Positions 1 to 14,200 of a stretch of DNA of 64,000 bases are shown in pieces. The notes below the pieces were generated by a model. It was given only the letters and a program-made list of their open reading frames with translations, did not search any database and was not told the origin of the DNA. Source of the stretch: Mytilus edulis (Eukaryota; Mollusca; Bivalvia; Mytilida; Mytilidae); contig NC_092348.1 of NCBI RefSeq assembly GCF_963676685.1, forward strand, positions 27,937,386 to 28,001,385. Direction: 5' to 3'. Every line of letters starts with the position of its first letter. Position 1 is the stretch's first letter. Made by a program: the position numbers and the translations under genes.

Positions 1-450
1 CTATGACAGTTTCTAAATCGCACAGTTTAGAATGAGTCTTATGTAGACGAAACGCGCGTCTGGCGTACTAAATTATTATCCTGGTACCTTTGATAACTAT
101 TTACACCACTGGGTCGATGCCACTGCTGGTGGACGTTTCGTCCCCGAGGGTATCACCAGCCCAATAGTCAACACTTCGGTGTTGACATGAATATCAATAA
201 TGTGGTCATTTTTTTTTTTATAAATTTCCTGTTAACAAAAGTTTAAATTTTTCGAAAAACTAAGGATTTTCTTATTCCAGGCATAGATTTCCATAGCCGT
301 ATTTGGCACAACTTTTTGGAATTTTTTATCCTCAATGCTCTTCAACTTTGTAATTGTTTGGATTTATAAATATTTTGATATGAGCGTCACTTATGTAGAC
401 GAAACGCGCGTCTGGCGTACTAAATTATAATCCTGGTACCTTTGATAACC
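1..450 (+). repeat. SINE-like repeat with conserved tail (family R1), tandem dimer
   Basis: The tail of one copy (about 33-105) is followed directly by a second copy (about 105-450). Landmarks are CCACTGGGTCGATGCC at the head, a CAACACTTCGGTGTTG hairpin, and the tail GACGAAACGCGCGTCTGG. The family recurs through the window at 2290-2365, 10495-10615, 22195-22790, 33690-33975, 35609-35805, 36121-37150, 40375-40690 and 48625-48700. Confidence 0.75.
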
Positions 451-615
451 AATCAGAAAAGCCGCGAATAGATGATACAGAGACTAACAATCAATTATGA
501 TATGCCATCAACAACATTCTTTTTTTTACTAATGACAAATAAGAAACTGTATGACATAACTTTAGACAACGACTAATGTGATTCCTGACTTAGGACAGTT
601 GCTCCATAAATGTCG

Positions 616-780
616 ACCTTTTATTATTCTGCATTACTGTTTGGGGTAACTTTCATTAGCCAATACATGTGTTCTGCATTAAAAAGCAAATAAAAATAAA
701 ATAAAAGGGAAAAACACAATCATAAGAAAATCGACTCAAGATGAGAAAGTTAAGATTTTAAGTAAAACCAATCGACTCTA
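616..780 (+). repeat. Direct repeat, upstream copy (partner at 5811-6005)
   Basis: Shares AATGTCGACCTTT, TGTTTGGGGTAA and a closing AAAATCGACTCAAGATGA-like stretch with the copy in intron 1 of gene A. Diverged, same orientation, about 5.2 kb apart. Confidence 0.6.
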
Positions 781-3700
781 AATGATAAGTTTTTGTAAGA
801 TTGTCACTGCTTCTGAAAGATCACAATAACTTCTTTTTCCCAAAAAAAAACTGTGATTGTATAACGATCTGTGATAGATATACATGTTTTTTACTATGAC
901 TATGTTGAAAAAAACAATCTGAAATAAAAAAATAATCTAAGCCTTACTTAAAAACGATATTGTTTTCCATATGAATGCTACATATGCAATAAGAGTAATA
1001 TGTTTTGTGTGCAGATCAGGGTTTGTCCTGTATCAATTGGAACCGGCCATCATTAAAAGAAAATACAATCTTTTTATTTATCTTAAAATATCCACAGACA
1101 TACATGTGTTTTCATAATCCAGAACATTCATTTGACAAATCTTTGATGTTCTAGATATGTGAAGAATAAATTCAACAGCTAATATCAAAAATATCAGCAC
1201 ACATCGAATTATCGGGATTGCAAAAACATTCAGATATAAGTATAAAGACAAATGAGGAGACCAAGACAAGTACAGGAACGTTCGCCTGGATATGAGGTTA
1301 TTTGCTCCCAACTCTCTACTTTTTAATCTAGAAAAATAAAAGGTCGTATACAAGAATATACAATAAAAAACAATGTCCAGACAAAGCACCTAACTGTAAC
1401 AAAACTTTTATAAGATACAAGATAAAAAAAAAGTTAAAGTTATTTAGAGCGACAACTATTTCAACTCTCTTAAATCGAGTAAGACGAGACAAATGAAGGT
1501 AACAAGTAAAAACTGAAAGAATACCATGAACTACAATAGGAAAGAGCATGGTTGAGTCGAAAGGTATCTAAATTATATCAATTACCATATGGTAATTGTT
1601 TTTTTTTTAAATGCCCAAAAAGGCGCAAGGTGCGAGGGCTGCATAGCCACTCAAGGTCGTTAATAACTTCCATTAGCCGTCGACAGGTTAATTAATCAAA
1701 ACAGAATCTAATCGTACCGTTCCAAACAACCACACAATGCTTGCTAATACAGAAACATCCAGCGTTGGATGCTTTATTTCTTACCACATGTATATATGAA
1801 AACTCAAATAACATTGAGATTAAAGTGAACAATGTTTCGCTTTCTCCAGTTTTAAGATGACATTAGTAATTTACGTAAAATTCTCGTCCTTCATCCCGGA
1901 ACAAACAGACTATTAATTAGTTTGTTCTTGACCTGAGAGTTACTGGATGTTGAGCAAGCAATAATCAATGAATGAACATTTAGTGCGTCTTTGTATATAT
2001 AATAAAGGCAACAATAGCAACCTAAGTTCAAATCTTGTTTTTTCATTAAAAAAAAAGAAGAAGAAATTAATTGAAGACGGGTATGACTTGTGTAGACAGG
2101 ATGTGGTGCGCCTAATACTGTTACTGCATCATTCGTCATGCGAATCTATACTTAATTTAAAAGTCACAATAGGGAATATGACATATCTTGTGCATGTGGT
2201 TTTTTTTTTTTTATTAAAATCCAAACAGAATAGTTTTTATCAATAAATAGTGCATGTGGTAGCTCCACACTTATTTTTGAAAACAGATTAACTTTACCAC
2301 TGATGAGTCCTATATGACGAAGATCGCGTTTGGTATACCAAATTATCAGCTTGTTATCTTTTATAAATTAGATTATAATCCAAGGTATATAGACAAAATC
2401 ATACCGTTGTCATGTGCCATGTTGTATCACATTTGTACTTGCATTTATGTTTTATTCAACAGAAATTATTGATATGCTCTGTTTTGGGTTAAGAATTCCC
2501 AAAAAATATAACATTGAGAATAATGTTGCCCTAATGGATGTTAAATAAATAAAATTACTGAATTTGTAAATTTTATACGACTACGTATGAAATAAACCAA
2601 TTTTGGACCAAATTACCATAACAATCACAGTTCCTTGTCACACATAAATCCTCGTCCCCATGAAGTTTAGACATGCATGATGGGTCTTTTTAGAAAACCA
2701 CAACATTTCCGGTAACAAAACAATTTTTTCTTGCAATACGCTAGTTGTTGGTCAACATATTTTACTTAATCTACAGTTTGTATCTCATGTATAGATGATA
2801 CATTCAAACTTGGTCCTATTTATAAAAACATGTACCTCTTTTATTTAGATATCCCATTCAATACTTTTTATTCACTAAAAAAGACAATAAAGATAAAAGT
2901 AGTTGACGATTTTTAATTTCCCTTGTTAGAATCGATACACTTGTCTAACTTGGCATGATGCCGAGCGACATTAACTACAAACGCCAAGTGACAGCAATAT
3001 CACACATGCCCTATATGCAAGTTGAGCCAAAAATAAGGGAAAGTTGGATGCTTGTAATTTGTAAACGTTAGCGTCCAGTGGCAAATTAAATGCATAATTA
3101 GGACAAGAACATGATAATTTGGTATACCTTTAACCCTACTTTGTACCACAGCAACACGCTGAATCGGATGCTTAATATGCTTGTTCACTAGTTCAACAGT
3201 CAGCAGAAAACATGTCACTATACCTGGACACTCTATTTCAAAATCGAGCAGACAAAGTCTTTTACAACATATTAAAAAAAATTATAAAAATGACATTTTA
3301 TCGAGAAACTGTATCGGATGCCCTTAAAAGTTTGCCGTTTACTCATATTAAATGCCGTGTGCTTATTGGAGACTCAGCATAGACCAATTTGACCAGTTCG
3401 ATCAAAGAACACATGGCCTCCAGCTCTCGAGGCGTGCTAGCTACTTCGATACAAACGAGGCGGTTAAAAAAATAACCTTATGAGGATATGGTATCACTGC
3501 CGATGAGACGAGTATCTACCAAAGATCAGTAGACAAGGCTTTAAACTCTCAATAAATAACCCCAACGATCAAATTGCAGCTTGACGAAATAAACGAACGA
3601 CAATTCTGGTAGACAAAAACCTACAGCAACCTTTGAACTAAATGTTGACGGCTTGGGACAGACACCTTAAGAATGTGGCAATTAATGTCAGACAAGCAAA

Positions 3701-3827
3701 GTAGAATATGGACATTTAGAAATCATCATAATATTTAAATAACTATACAATTCGTCAGTCTCTTAATTACTCAGCTTAATTAATACAGAGATTTGATATC
3801 AACAAAGATTTTTTTCAATTGAGAAAT

Positions 3828-3963
3828 GAATGCTCTTTTTTTGTTATTTTATTGGAGTGTAAAAGTGTTGACCGAAGTACATTTTGTATGAAGCGCGGAA
3901 GCTAAAAATGTGTGCACGATCAACACTTTTACACCTCAATAAAATTACAAAAAGAATCATTCA
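3828..3963. repeat. Foldback (hairpin) element
   Basis: Arms of about 45 bp (3828-3873 and 3917-3963) form an imperfect inverted repeat with a spacer of about 43 bp; the best part reads GTGTAAAAGTGTTGA and its complement. Size and shape fit a small MITE. Confidence 0.7.
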
Positions 3964-5293
3964 TTTCTTACAATTACATTTTAGTGCTAATAAGACCATG
4001 ACATTTTTTTTATTAAGTTTTTCTTCTATTTACATGTACACTTTTAGGTGGAAGCACGTTTCATCACGAATGTAACATTTCAGTTGGATTTTTGAATGAC
4101 GTTTTTGAATGACGTTTAATTATTGTTAGCCAATGTATCTAACGGATTCTGTTGAAACATACATGTAATGTAAATATGGACAAATAAATAAAGTTTATTA
4201 CATACATATAGACAACTTATGACGTGGTTCATAACTTAAGATAGTCACGCAAATATTTAGCGATGCTGAAAACGTTTCTTTAAGCAGATAACCATTTTCA
4301 ATTACGATCTAACAGAGGCAGTAGCTTTGATTTACATTAAGTAATGATCACTTATTCTGGTCGCCGAGTATGTGTACTTGTATAACGAAAATTATGGACA
4401 AAATATATTCCTCAACTATAATTAGACAACGGAAATAAACCTAGATACACGTAAAACCAATGCTTCTAAATAAATTCTTAATAAAGAATTCTCGCACAGT
4501 TATTGAATGTAAGTATTGAGTGCCCACACCTGCTGATACTAAAAAATATTTCATTCTAACATTCTTTTGCAGTATAAAATAGAATTCATTTTTTTGTTCA
4601 AATACTTGACAAAAGTACATAATGAGCTGATGTTTAAGTAAGAAGGTTCGAGGTAAACATTATCGTATTGGAACATTTCAAATATAACAAAATTCTTTTG
4701 AGGTTAAAAGCGTAATCCGTTTGTTTGGGTGTTTAAAACTTAAATAATTAGTTTATAAGAAAACAAAGCCATTCACGGACCAATTGAAGTTGAACTGTTA
4801 TCTGAAAAAGATGAAAGTTATGGCAAAACAGGCACGTATTTACATGAAAGAATGACCACCCGCAATACTTGTATGGTTCACGTGTACCATAATAATTCAT
4901 ATTTGCGTAAATTACAAAGGTTTTCTTTAGTGTGGGGGAGTACACAAAATATCGTGTTGTTTTGCAAATGATTTTCACGTGAAAGACATAACAAATCTCG
5001 TGCAATTGATAAAACTAACTACCAGATAGACCCCTAAAGTTATGTAAACAAACAACACCCGAGTCACATCCCCTGACTAAAATAGCCCAAGCTAAGTAGG
5101 TTTGTCACAAATAAAATCAGGATAAATTCTTCTGTGACCAGAACTTAAGTTAGAACGTTCGAAGACAAGAAGACTGTGCACACACTGGGACTTGATATGA
5201 CTATACACAAGTGACAAAATAACAACTTAAAGGATCGAGATTTTTACGATACAATTTGTGGATTTAATTTAATTTTCTTATTATATAATCATC

Positions 5294-8200
5294 ATGAAAA
5301 TATTTTTAATTTTTGGTAAGTACTAAATTATAGATTCTAGTTATTTGTTATTCAGATATCGTGAAATATAAAAACATGTGGTTTTTTTTAAATAATGGTC
5401 ACATCGAACATGTCTCAAATTTTCTTTAAATTCTAAACATTGAATTTAGAATTATTTTTTTATTTACATATTTGTTATAATAAGAGGTTAATTCGAATGC
5501 TCTATATTTAAATTCATGCAATTCAAATTCAAAAAAAGTTTCGTCAATTGAAAATAAAACCAGACAAACCGAAACGTTTTTATAATTTACAAGTCTACAT
5601 AATTAACGTCAAGAGTTAAAAAAAAAGAAGAAGGAAACGTGAGGAGTGAACTTGTTTTAGCAGAAAAAGACTTTTGATAAGAACAGACATAATTATCTAT
5701 GGTTATGTTGACCATTTCTATAAATTTTAAATAAGAATGCAAAACATGTATACTACTGAAATTCATCAAAATATAATTCAGTGCTTCAGCTTATGATGCA
5801 ACATGTTTAAATGTCGACCTTTTTTTATTTGCATACTTGTTTGGGGTAAATATCATCAAACGCGACCAGAGCTATCCAATGTCACTTAACATGTGCTTCT
5901 GCATAAAAAAGAAAACAATGAAACAATTTAATGAAAGGAAGAACAACAATAAACAAAATCGACGCAAGATGACAAAATTAGGATTTTAAATAAAATCAAT
6001 CGACTAGAACAGTGTTAATTCAAATATATAATGCTTTGCTTTATTCCTTTTCAGTTTGTCTTCCAACCTTTGTATACTCATGTAAGTATTCAGATAGATT
6101 CTTAATGTTACATTCATTTCATTAGTAAATCTAGTTGACATACATCAGGTATGCTTGTTAATGTTTGAAAAAGCTTTGAAACATAAAACATGACAATGGG
6201 CTTTAAAAGACCACCCGACAAAATTAACATCACAGGTCACGTACCCTTAACATGGAGATTTTGTTAGTGGTAAGATAAAGAATTTGTTCAAACTAAATGT
6301 TACTTTGCTCAAGAAATTTAGCAATAATTCCCCCATATGTGCATAACATAAAATTTTAAATGATTTTAAATGCTGTTGTTATTTTGAGAGAAAATAAATC
6401 ATACGGAAAATTTTACATGTGCTAGCCAAACTTACATTAAACGATTGATCGAATATTATTTGTGTAAACGTCTATAGTGTCAAGTATTCCATGTTTTATA
6501 TTAAAGACGTTGTCAATCAAAATACTTATGTCGAAAAGTATACCGAGTTTGAGTTTTATGGAATACAACATACTTACCTATTTATCGTTTACAGTAAATG
6601 CAACAGCTTTCCATCAGTCATCTTTTCGAGGACTTTAAACTACATGTATGCACAGCACAGCGGTTTAAGAAATATCCAAAAGCTTATTCTTTCACGGACT
6701 TCAGAAATATGAATATGAGACAGAACATATTTAAACTACCATTAAGGAGTTGTTAGTGATGGTCAATGCAGGGGCGTGTAAAACGCGAATATGACCACGC
6801 CTCTGCATTGAAATCACTAACAACTCCTAAATTGCGCGGTTAATATAACATGTATTAAAATGAATGCCATCTTGTACCAGTGCATGAAATAAATATTTCT
6901 CCTCAATGACGAGGATTAATCTTTTTATCACATACAAAAGCAATGGAAATGCTGACAAGACTGTTCTTTTAAAACTTCGAAAAAATACATATATTGTAGA
7001 GTATTGCTTTGCACTTTCGTAATATATTTTCTGATGCATTTTTGTACTTGTCTTTTATCCTATTTTCACTGAAAACATCCACTTGATGTGCATTTTCCTG
7101 ACCGACGTCGAAATGCCATGAGTTATTAACTTACGGGAGTACATGCGATGATAACTGAAAGCATTTAATAAATTTTTCATATCAGCCCTTTAAGCACCAC
7201 TTGGAAAATATGGAACTAAGTAAATATGGAATGCTATTATCATATTGTAAAAAGTTACAAGTATGATAATAAATTAAATTGTTTTAATTCAGGTAACCCA
7301 TACTTGAGTCAAATGTAAATTTTCTCCGTCTCATTCAGGATTGGTTTTTAACTTCTTAATTTTCTATCTTTTAGTGAACTCAATTATATGTGACTTTCAA
7401 ACAAAATCAATTTCATGCCAAGCAGGAGAAGTAATACAAATACGAAGTGTTAATTTTGGAAGAACATCAACGAGGGTGTGCCGAAGTCATCAATCAATGA
7501 ACTGCTACTCATCCGGAAGGGTAACAGGACAAATAGCACAGGCGTGTAATAATAAGGATGTTTGTCAACTAACTGCGTCTTCACAATTTCTTGGTGAAGA
7601 TCCGTGCCAGAATGTCCCCAAATATTTAGATATCATATATGATTGTGATCCAGTTCCAACAACTACTACCACCACAACAACGACAACTACACCTGCTACT
7701 ACAGTCAAACCTACAGTCAAACCACTTACAGGTAAGATCACATACTATACTACAGTCAAACCACTTACAGGTAAGCACACCTACTATACTACAGTCAAAC
7801 CACTTACAGGTAAGCCCACCCACTATACTACAGTCAAATAACTTACAGATAAGCACACCTACTATATTACAGTCAAATCACTCACAGGTAAGCACACAGT
7901 CAACAGTTCACTAAACAAAACATAAAAAACATAAAACTGAGCAAACTGGAACACCACAAAAATCCGGAGTTGATCTCATGTGATCCGGAAGGGTAAGCAT
8001 GTCTTGCTCCATATGTGACACCCATCGTAACTTTGATTTTTTGAAATGAAGGATATGGAGTAGATTAACACATGATTTTGGGATGAATGTTGTACAAGAT
8101 AAAAGCACATGAAAAAACTATGAAAAATAACAATATTTGAAACGAATACATGTATCCCATTTTAATGTTCTTCAATTTTTGACACACGTAGTTCCTAAAA

Positions 8201-11200
8201 TGACGAACTTAAGGCGCATGGTTTTCTATTTGACATATGAAAAAATTACAATTTGGAATACTTAACAGGCCATCAAGTGTGTCACCAGTACCTTGTCTCC
8301 GGTCCGAAGGGAGTGACCAACACACAAATCCAGGCTTCCACATTCTTTACAAATGGATCATCTCACTACTTTAGAGCTGATCGAGCACGGTTACATACAC
8401 CAACCATTGACTTCCGGAATGGTACAGTACTAGGAGGTGGATGGTCTGCAGCAATTAATGATAAAAACCAGTTTATTCAGGTAATAACTTGAAATAATGG
8501 TCACATGCAATTATGCAGAAACGAGAGCAGAAAACTCGAATGCACATTATGTTATTATAGATAAAACTAATGCTCAGAATCGCATGATACGTCATTCTTT
8601 TGGCATGCTGAAATGTCAGGGAAAATATGTTATGTTGTTGTTCTCCTCTTATATTTAATGCGTTTCCCTCAGTTTGAGTGTGTTACCCCAATTTTGTTTT
8701 TTGTCCATAGATTTACGAGTTTTAAACAGCGGTATACTACTGTTGCCTTTATTTATTGTGCATTATATTACCCGTTTTGGTGACCCATTTTTATCGTTAA
8801 ATTGTAGTCGTTTGCGTAATATTGTCTAAATTAACTAAAAGATTAAATGCTTAATTTTGCTTAATTAAAAGTTAAAACCAAAAAAGGACAGTTAGAATTC
8901 AGAGCTTGCAATATGAAGATTTCGCTTGATAATTGCTGATGAGCATAAGGTCAACTCTTAGTCTAGATATGTATTTGTGTGTTTTTCTATTTCATAGGTG
9001 CCTATGTTCCTGTATTAATGTTTTTATCACTTAACTTGCTCAAAAACGGATACGGGAATATTAAGTTTCATATTTTTGCATGTAGGTCGAACTGAACAAA
9101 GTGAGTACTATCCGAGGCGTAGTGACACAAGGACGGAATGTAGATATAGTTACCCACTGTTGTCATGAAAGAGTGACTAAATTTGCTGTGTCATACAGTA
9201 TTGATGGTACAAAATATGAATTCATAAAAGATCCACAAGGGAATAAGCAGGTATGTAAACACATCTAGCTAGTGAACAACACAACTTATTGGCTGTAAAG
9301 ATTTGACAATAACACTGACAAACACATTGCAATGAAAAAGAACTTATACGAAAAATATTGTGAAACTCATTCATATTAAGGGTGTCCTTTGGACAGGTTT
9401 AGAAATTTGTTTTTTGTCAAATGTTCGGACTCCTAGTTTTTCCCCTTACGATACAGGGTGTCATATTTTGCCCCTGCACCCTTTTTATCTTTTAGTATCA
9501 GACCTTAACGGCTCATAAAAGTTAAACCTCATTTACGAAAATTTAACCAGATTCTATATTTCGTTGTTTTTTTATTTGAGACCCAAATAATACAAATGCA
9601 ATTATAAGATAATAGTCCATGTCAGCCTTTTCCCGCCATTTATTTTACAAATAAATATCGTGAAAAGGAAGTCCATAACCTATTAAGCTTATTTTGTTCC
9701 TTAACTGATGCTCTTATGACTTATAGTATGATTTTTTCCTTAGTACATCTTTAAATTTGAAGAGTAGTTTATAATCCACGAAATTATATATCTACTTTGT
9801 AGGAGTTTACGGGTAACGTAAAAGATGAGGAATCAGTCGTTACAAACATGTTGGGATGTCCAATCATTGCTCAGTACGTCAGAATCCATCCAATCAACTG
9901 GCTATCACATATCACCATGCGCTTTGACCTGATTGGTTGTCCAACTGATTCAGGTACTGTATATGGAGTATAAATATGCACATGTAGATTGTTATGTTGT
10001 TCCTGGATACTCAGCTGCTGCGTTTGCGCTTATTAGTTTTTCCATTTGACGACGGACTTTTCATTTTGAATTTTTCGAAGAGTTTTGTATTTTTTTTCTT
10101 TGTTGGTAAAGCGATATTGAGTATCAAAATGTTAATTCAAAGTTTTCGCTTTGGAATTTTACTATAGTTCTTTTTGCAATTTCCTTAAATTGAATAAAAG
10201 AGAATAAGACGTATTTATTTTTCTATAGATCCACTAGGAAAATGTCCAACGGGCTGGGAGAATAGACCTGGTACAGATGATTGCTACATAATTACATCCA
10301 AAAAGACAAAATCTTGGATGGAAGCAAGACAAGACTGTCTAAACAACCAAGGAGACCTGCTGAAACTAGACAGCCAAGCAGAAAAGGTAATAACATTGTT
10401 TTTGCTTGAATGATATTAATGCAACGTAAGGCGATAATATTTTGTACGAAGACTGAATATAAATAACACCAGTAAATTAAACACGCCTCCACAAAACACT
10501 CTTAGGTGACGCTCGAATAAAAAGAATGCCAAATTAAGTTCGAAGTTCGAAGTTTAAGAGCATTGAAGACCCACAATTCTTAAAAAATTTGCCAAAAACA
10601 GTCAGGCCAGTTTATTCCTGTCGTAGGAAATCCATAGTAATTAAATTCAAAGTTAACAGTTAATTTATAATAGGTACAGTTATGTCTGCCTCATATCTTG
10701 ACTTGCATCTCAAATTTGACAATAAGGAGCGGTTGAAAACAAAAACTTTACGATAAAAGAGATGAGTTAAGCTTCTTAATTGTGAACTTTCCATGTTTTT
10801 GTTGTAGAATTCTAGCAGTGTCTGTATACGGAATACATGTATATATCTCCCAATTATTTGATACGATTTTCCCGGGCTTGTATTTAATATCATGATTTCC
10901 ATGATAGAGGTTTGCTGCTCTAAAGGAAGCTATAAAACCAAGGGTTCCAAATGGTGAAGTTGAAATCATCCCTTCGTAAATTTTACGGACGTCATTCCAA
11001 GTTGGTTGACCGTAATGGAATATCCGTTTCACAGATGATAGCGGATATATTCATAATGCCTACAATCCCGTACCCTTTTCATCTCAAAATATGATTATAT
11101 GTAATTCTTTTATGTCGTCGTCGTCCGTTGACTTTTACAAAAATCGTTTTCTCTGAAATTCCTGGTCCAAATTCAACAAAACTTAGCCACAATCGTTATT

Positions 11201-14200
11201 GAGGTATCTAGTTTCAAGATTGTGTCCGACGGCAACCAACATGACCACCATGGCTGAAAATATAACATGGGGATAAGTTTTTGGATTATATCTCTGAAAC
11301 TAAACCATATAGAATAAATCTAACATAAGAGAAAATGTTTACCAGGTTTAGATCTATCTGACCTGAAATTTTCAAACGAATCAGACAACCCTTGTTTGGT
11401 TGCTGCCCCTGAATTAGTAATTTTAAGGAAATTGTGCAGTTTTTGTTTATTATCTTGAATAATATTTTAGATAGCGACAAACAACAATACTGTTCAGCAA
11501 AGGAATATCTACAAATAAGTCAACATGACCAACTTTTCAATTTACCCCTATTGCCGTTTATACAAAATTTTTAACAATTTTTCGTAAATGTTAGAAATTT
11601 TTCACAAAATATATAAAAGTGACCTGTATATCCACGAAATGTTTTTAACCTTGAAAACCTGAAATGATAAATGGTTAGAAAGCAATTAAAATCCTAACTC
11701 AAGATTAGATTTTGAACCACACAGATTCCTTTAAAAAGTGATATTGCTGCATTGTTTCATGCATCCATTGTAAAATAAGTGTCAGGTCAGGGATGGTCTA
11801 CACAGGCACATCGGAGCCTCTAGTTTAATGTCCTTTTATGTCATATACTTTTTTCAGCTGTTTAAGTTCCTATCCATTCTTGGCTTGCAAATTAAACTCC
11901 AGACGATGAAACGCACAAAGTTAGAATGTTTTGCTTTATTTACTATCAGTAAACTGCACACAAAATGATATGTAACTCATATATAGTTTCAAATTTTTGT
12001 TTTTACTATTTTGTTTAGAGTTGGCTGACAACGCGATTATCCCAAATACAACATTCTAAATTTGCAAGCAACCAACTTTATCAAGTTTGGATCGGTTTGA
12101 ACAACCGACCAAGAAAAGACTCCAGTAAATATGTATGGACAGATGGTACACCACATGATCTTACTTTGTTGTAAGTATAACGTTCATAGATTACCATAAG
12201 ACAATTTTTCTAAAACTGTATTACGTTCATAGATTTCCATAACACATATTTTTAAAAACTGTATTACGTTCATAGATTTCACTAAGACAATTTTTCTAAA
12301 ACTGAACACGCAACTTCTTCGTGTTTTTTCTTTTACCTACATACCGAGTTAAAAATTGTGCCAAAAGAAATTAAAAAAAAGTTCATGATCTGTAGTTTCT
12401 AACCGTTTTTCGCAATGCATCGGCAAGTTTTATGTGATTACACTACAAAAGAAGAATACTATGATTATCAGAATGTAACTGACCAGATTTGTTTTTTTTA
12501 GACCATGGAAGAAGGGAAACCCAGACAATTTTGCTGGTAGTGAACACTGCGGTGAATTTGTCAACTCAGAACTGAATGACGTCAATTGTTTTGCACCTTT
12601 ACCATATGTATGTGAGAAAAAGAAATGTAAGTTTCAAAAACATAATAATAACTAACAACAAACCAGACAGTTTTACAAAGAAATGTCTTTTGGTTAACAT
12701 TTTTATAGAAATAGTGCAGATAAAATATGGCTTTCAATACCTTTTTTAACATATAAAATTTGTTCATGAGGACAAGGTTATATATCTCCGTTTAAAAGGT
12801 TAATTAAGAAACACTTGTGCTGCTTCGATTAAATGACATTGTTCCTGACTTACCTTTTTTTTGATAAAAAAAAATTATGTTAAAAAGTCATTGGCAAGAA
12901 TACCCTTTGTTTTTTCAAAGTTTAATGTTAAAAATTCATTGACAAGAAGAATAACCGATTAAAATTTTTTATAAGACATTGATGAAAACAAATCCACGAT
13001 AATATGAACCTATATATTGCACTGTTTTTATATAAAGACTGGACACCACCTGCTAATGCAATATATAGCAACAACAATAATAATAACAACAATAACAATG
13101 TAAATGGTACGGGTCATGGAACTAGTGGAAGTGGTTGTCCTACCCCTGGAGGAACAGGATCTGGAGGAACAGGATCTGGTGGAACAGGATCTGGTGGAAC
13201 CGGATCCGGAAGTGGAAGTGGTGGTCTCATTACACCTCCATTAAATCTCATTCCAGCTACATTGAAACAAATTGTCCCAACTAAGAGTAAGTTGACGCAT
13301 TTTTGATAAATAGAAAACGGGTTGAAAAAAATATCAGTTCGATTTATTTTGAAAACGTGTGCTAACAGTATAACTGATTCTGGTATATCATGAAATCTAC
13401 TAACGTGACAAACATATTCCATGAACCAGAAGAAAAAAGGAAAGAAATCACGTTTGTAATTTTAAAATCTTGCATTAAAATAGTTATTTTTGACATTACA
13501 TATCGTCGCTGGGCTTCAAAAATGTTATAAATTACAAATTTTTCAAGAAAAAAATATCTCACAAACAGCCTTTTAAAATTTTAGCAAAATGCATGCTTCC
13601 AAAATGTCGTATGTGAACTTGAATATTCTGAATATTCAGAACGTAAGTGAAACTGGACGGTATTTATCTAAACGCACTCAAATACATCTGTATCGTTTTA
13701 AAAGACCCAATAAATTCAAAAGCATCATTTATCAACACCTTAAGAAGCACAATAATCCTTTTAAATATTTAGCAGTTCAACCTTTGGAAGTAGTAAATAA
13801 GCAGCCTGGTGAATCTCATTCAAAGTTTGTACAATCACGGAAAATAATTGAATTAAATTGGATTAAAATATTACAGACAGTCTACCCTCTCGGTCTTAAT
13901 GATAATATCATGGGAATTGGCAATATATCAAGAACCGGTTCTGTTAACATTTTTGATATTGTTTCTAAAACTGTTCGAAAAAAACGCTCTCATGGTCGTA
14001 GAAAAAAACCGCGATCAAAGAAAATTTCGGACAAATCATACCAATATTTCGGACCTAATTTCTATTTAAAAAAACAACGGCAGACATTATCTGTTAACAA
14101 AGCTCTGTTCATTACCGATTAATAAGTTAAATAAAATATTAGAGGATTGCAACACAATTTCATATAGCAGTCCTAAGTATGAAATTGTTCAAATTATAAT

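Larger units (their letters stand above)
451..5293. other. Upstream non-coding region of gene A
   Basis: No convincing exon seen on either strand; open frames are short and lack family motifs. It holds a diverged R1 tail (about 2290-2365), a foldback element (3828-3963), and a roughly 165-bp segment at 616-780 repeated at 5811-6005 on the other side of exon 1. The stretch 3360-3700 is less AT-rich and may be an old repeat I do not recognise. Confidence 0.5.

Noticed and set aside
7626-7856. Cys-rich open frame on the - strand over the 39-bp repeat
   Set aside because: The cysteines come from the complement of ACA/GCA-rich threonine and lysine codons in the repeat; there is no independent support.
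13004-13306. Stand-alone 100-aa open frame with Asn and Gly repeats
   Set aside because: Its central part is exon 10 of gene A, with splice sites at both ends; the first 11 codons are intron.
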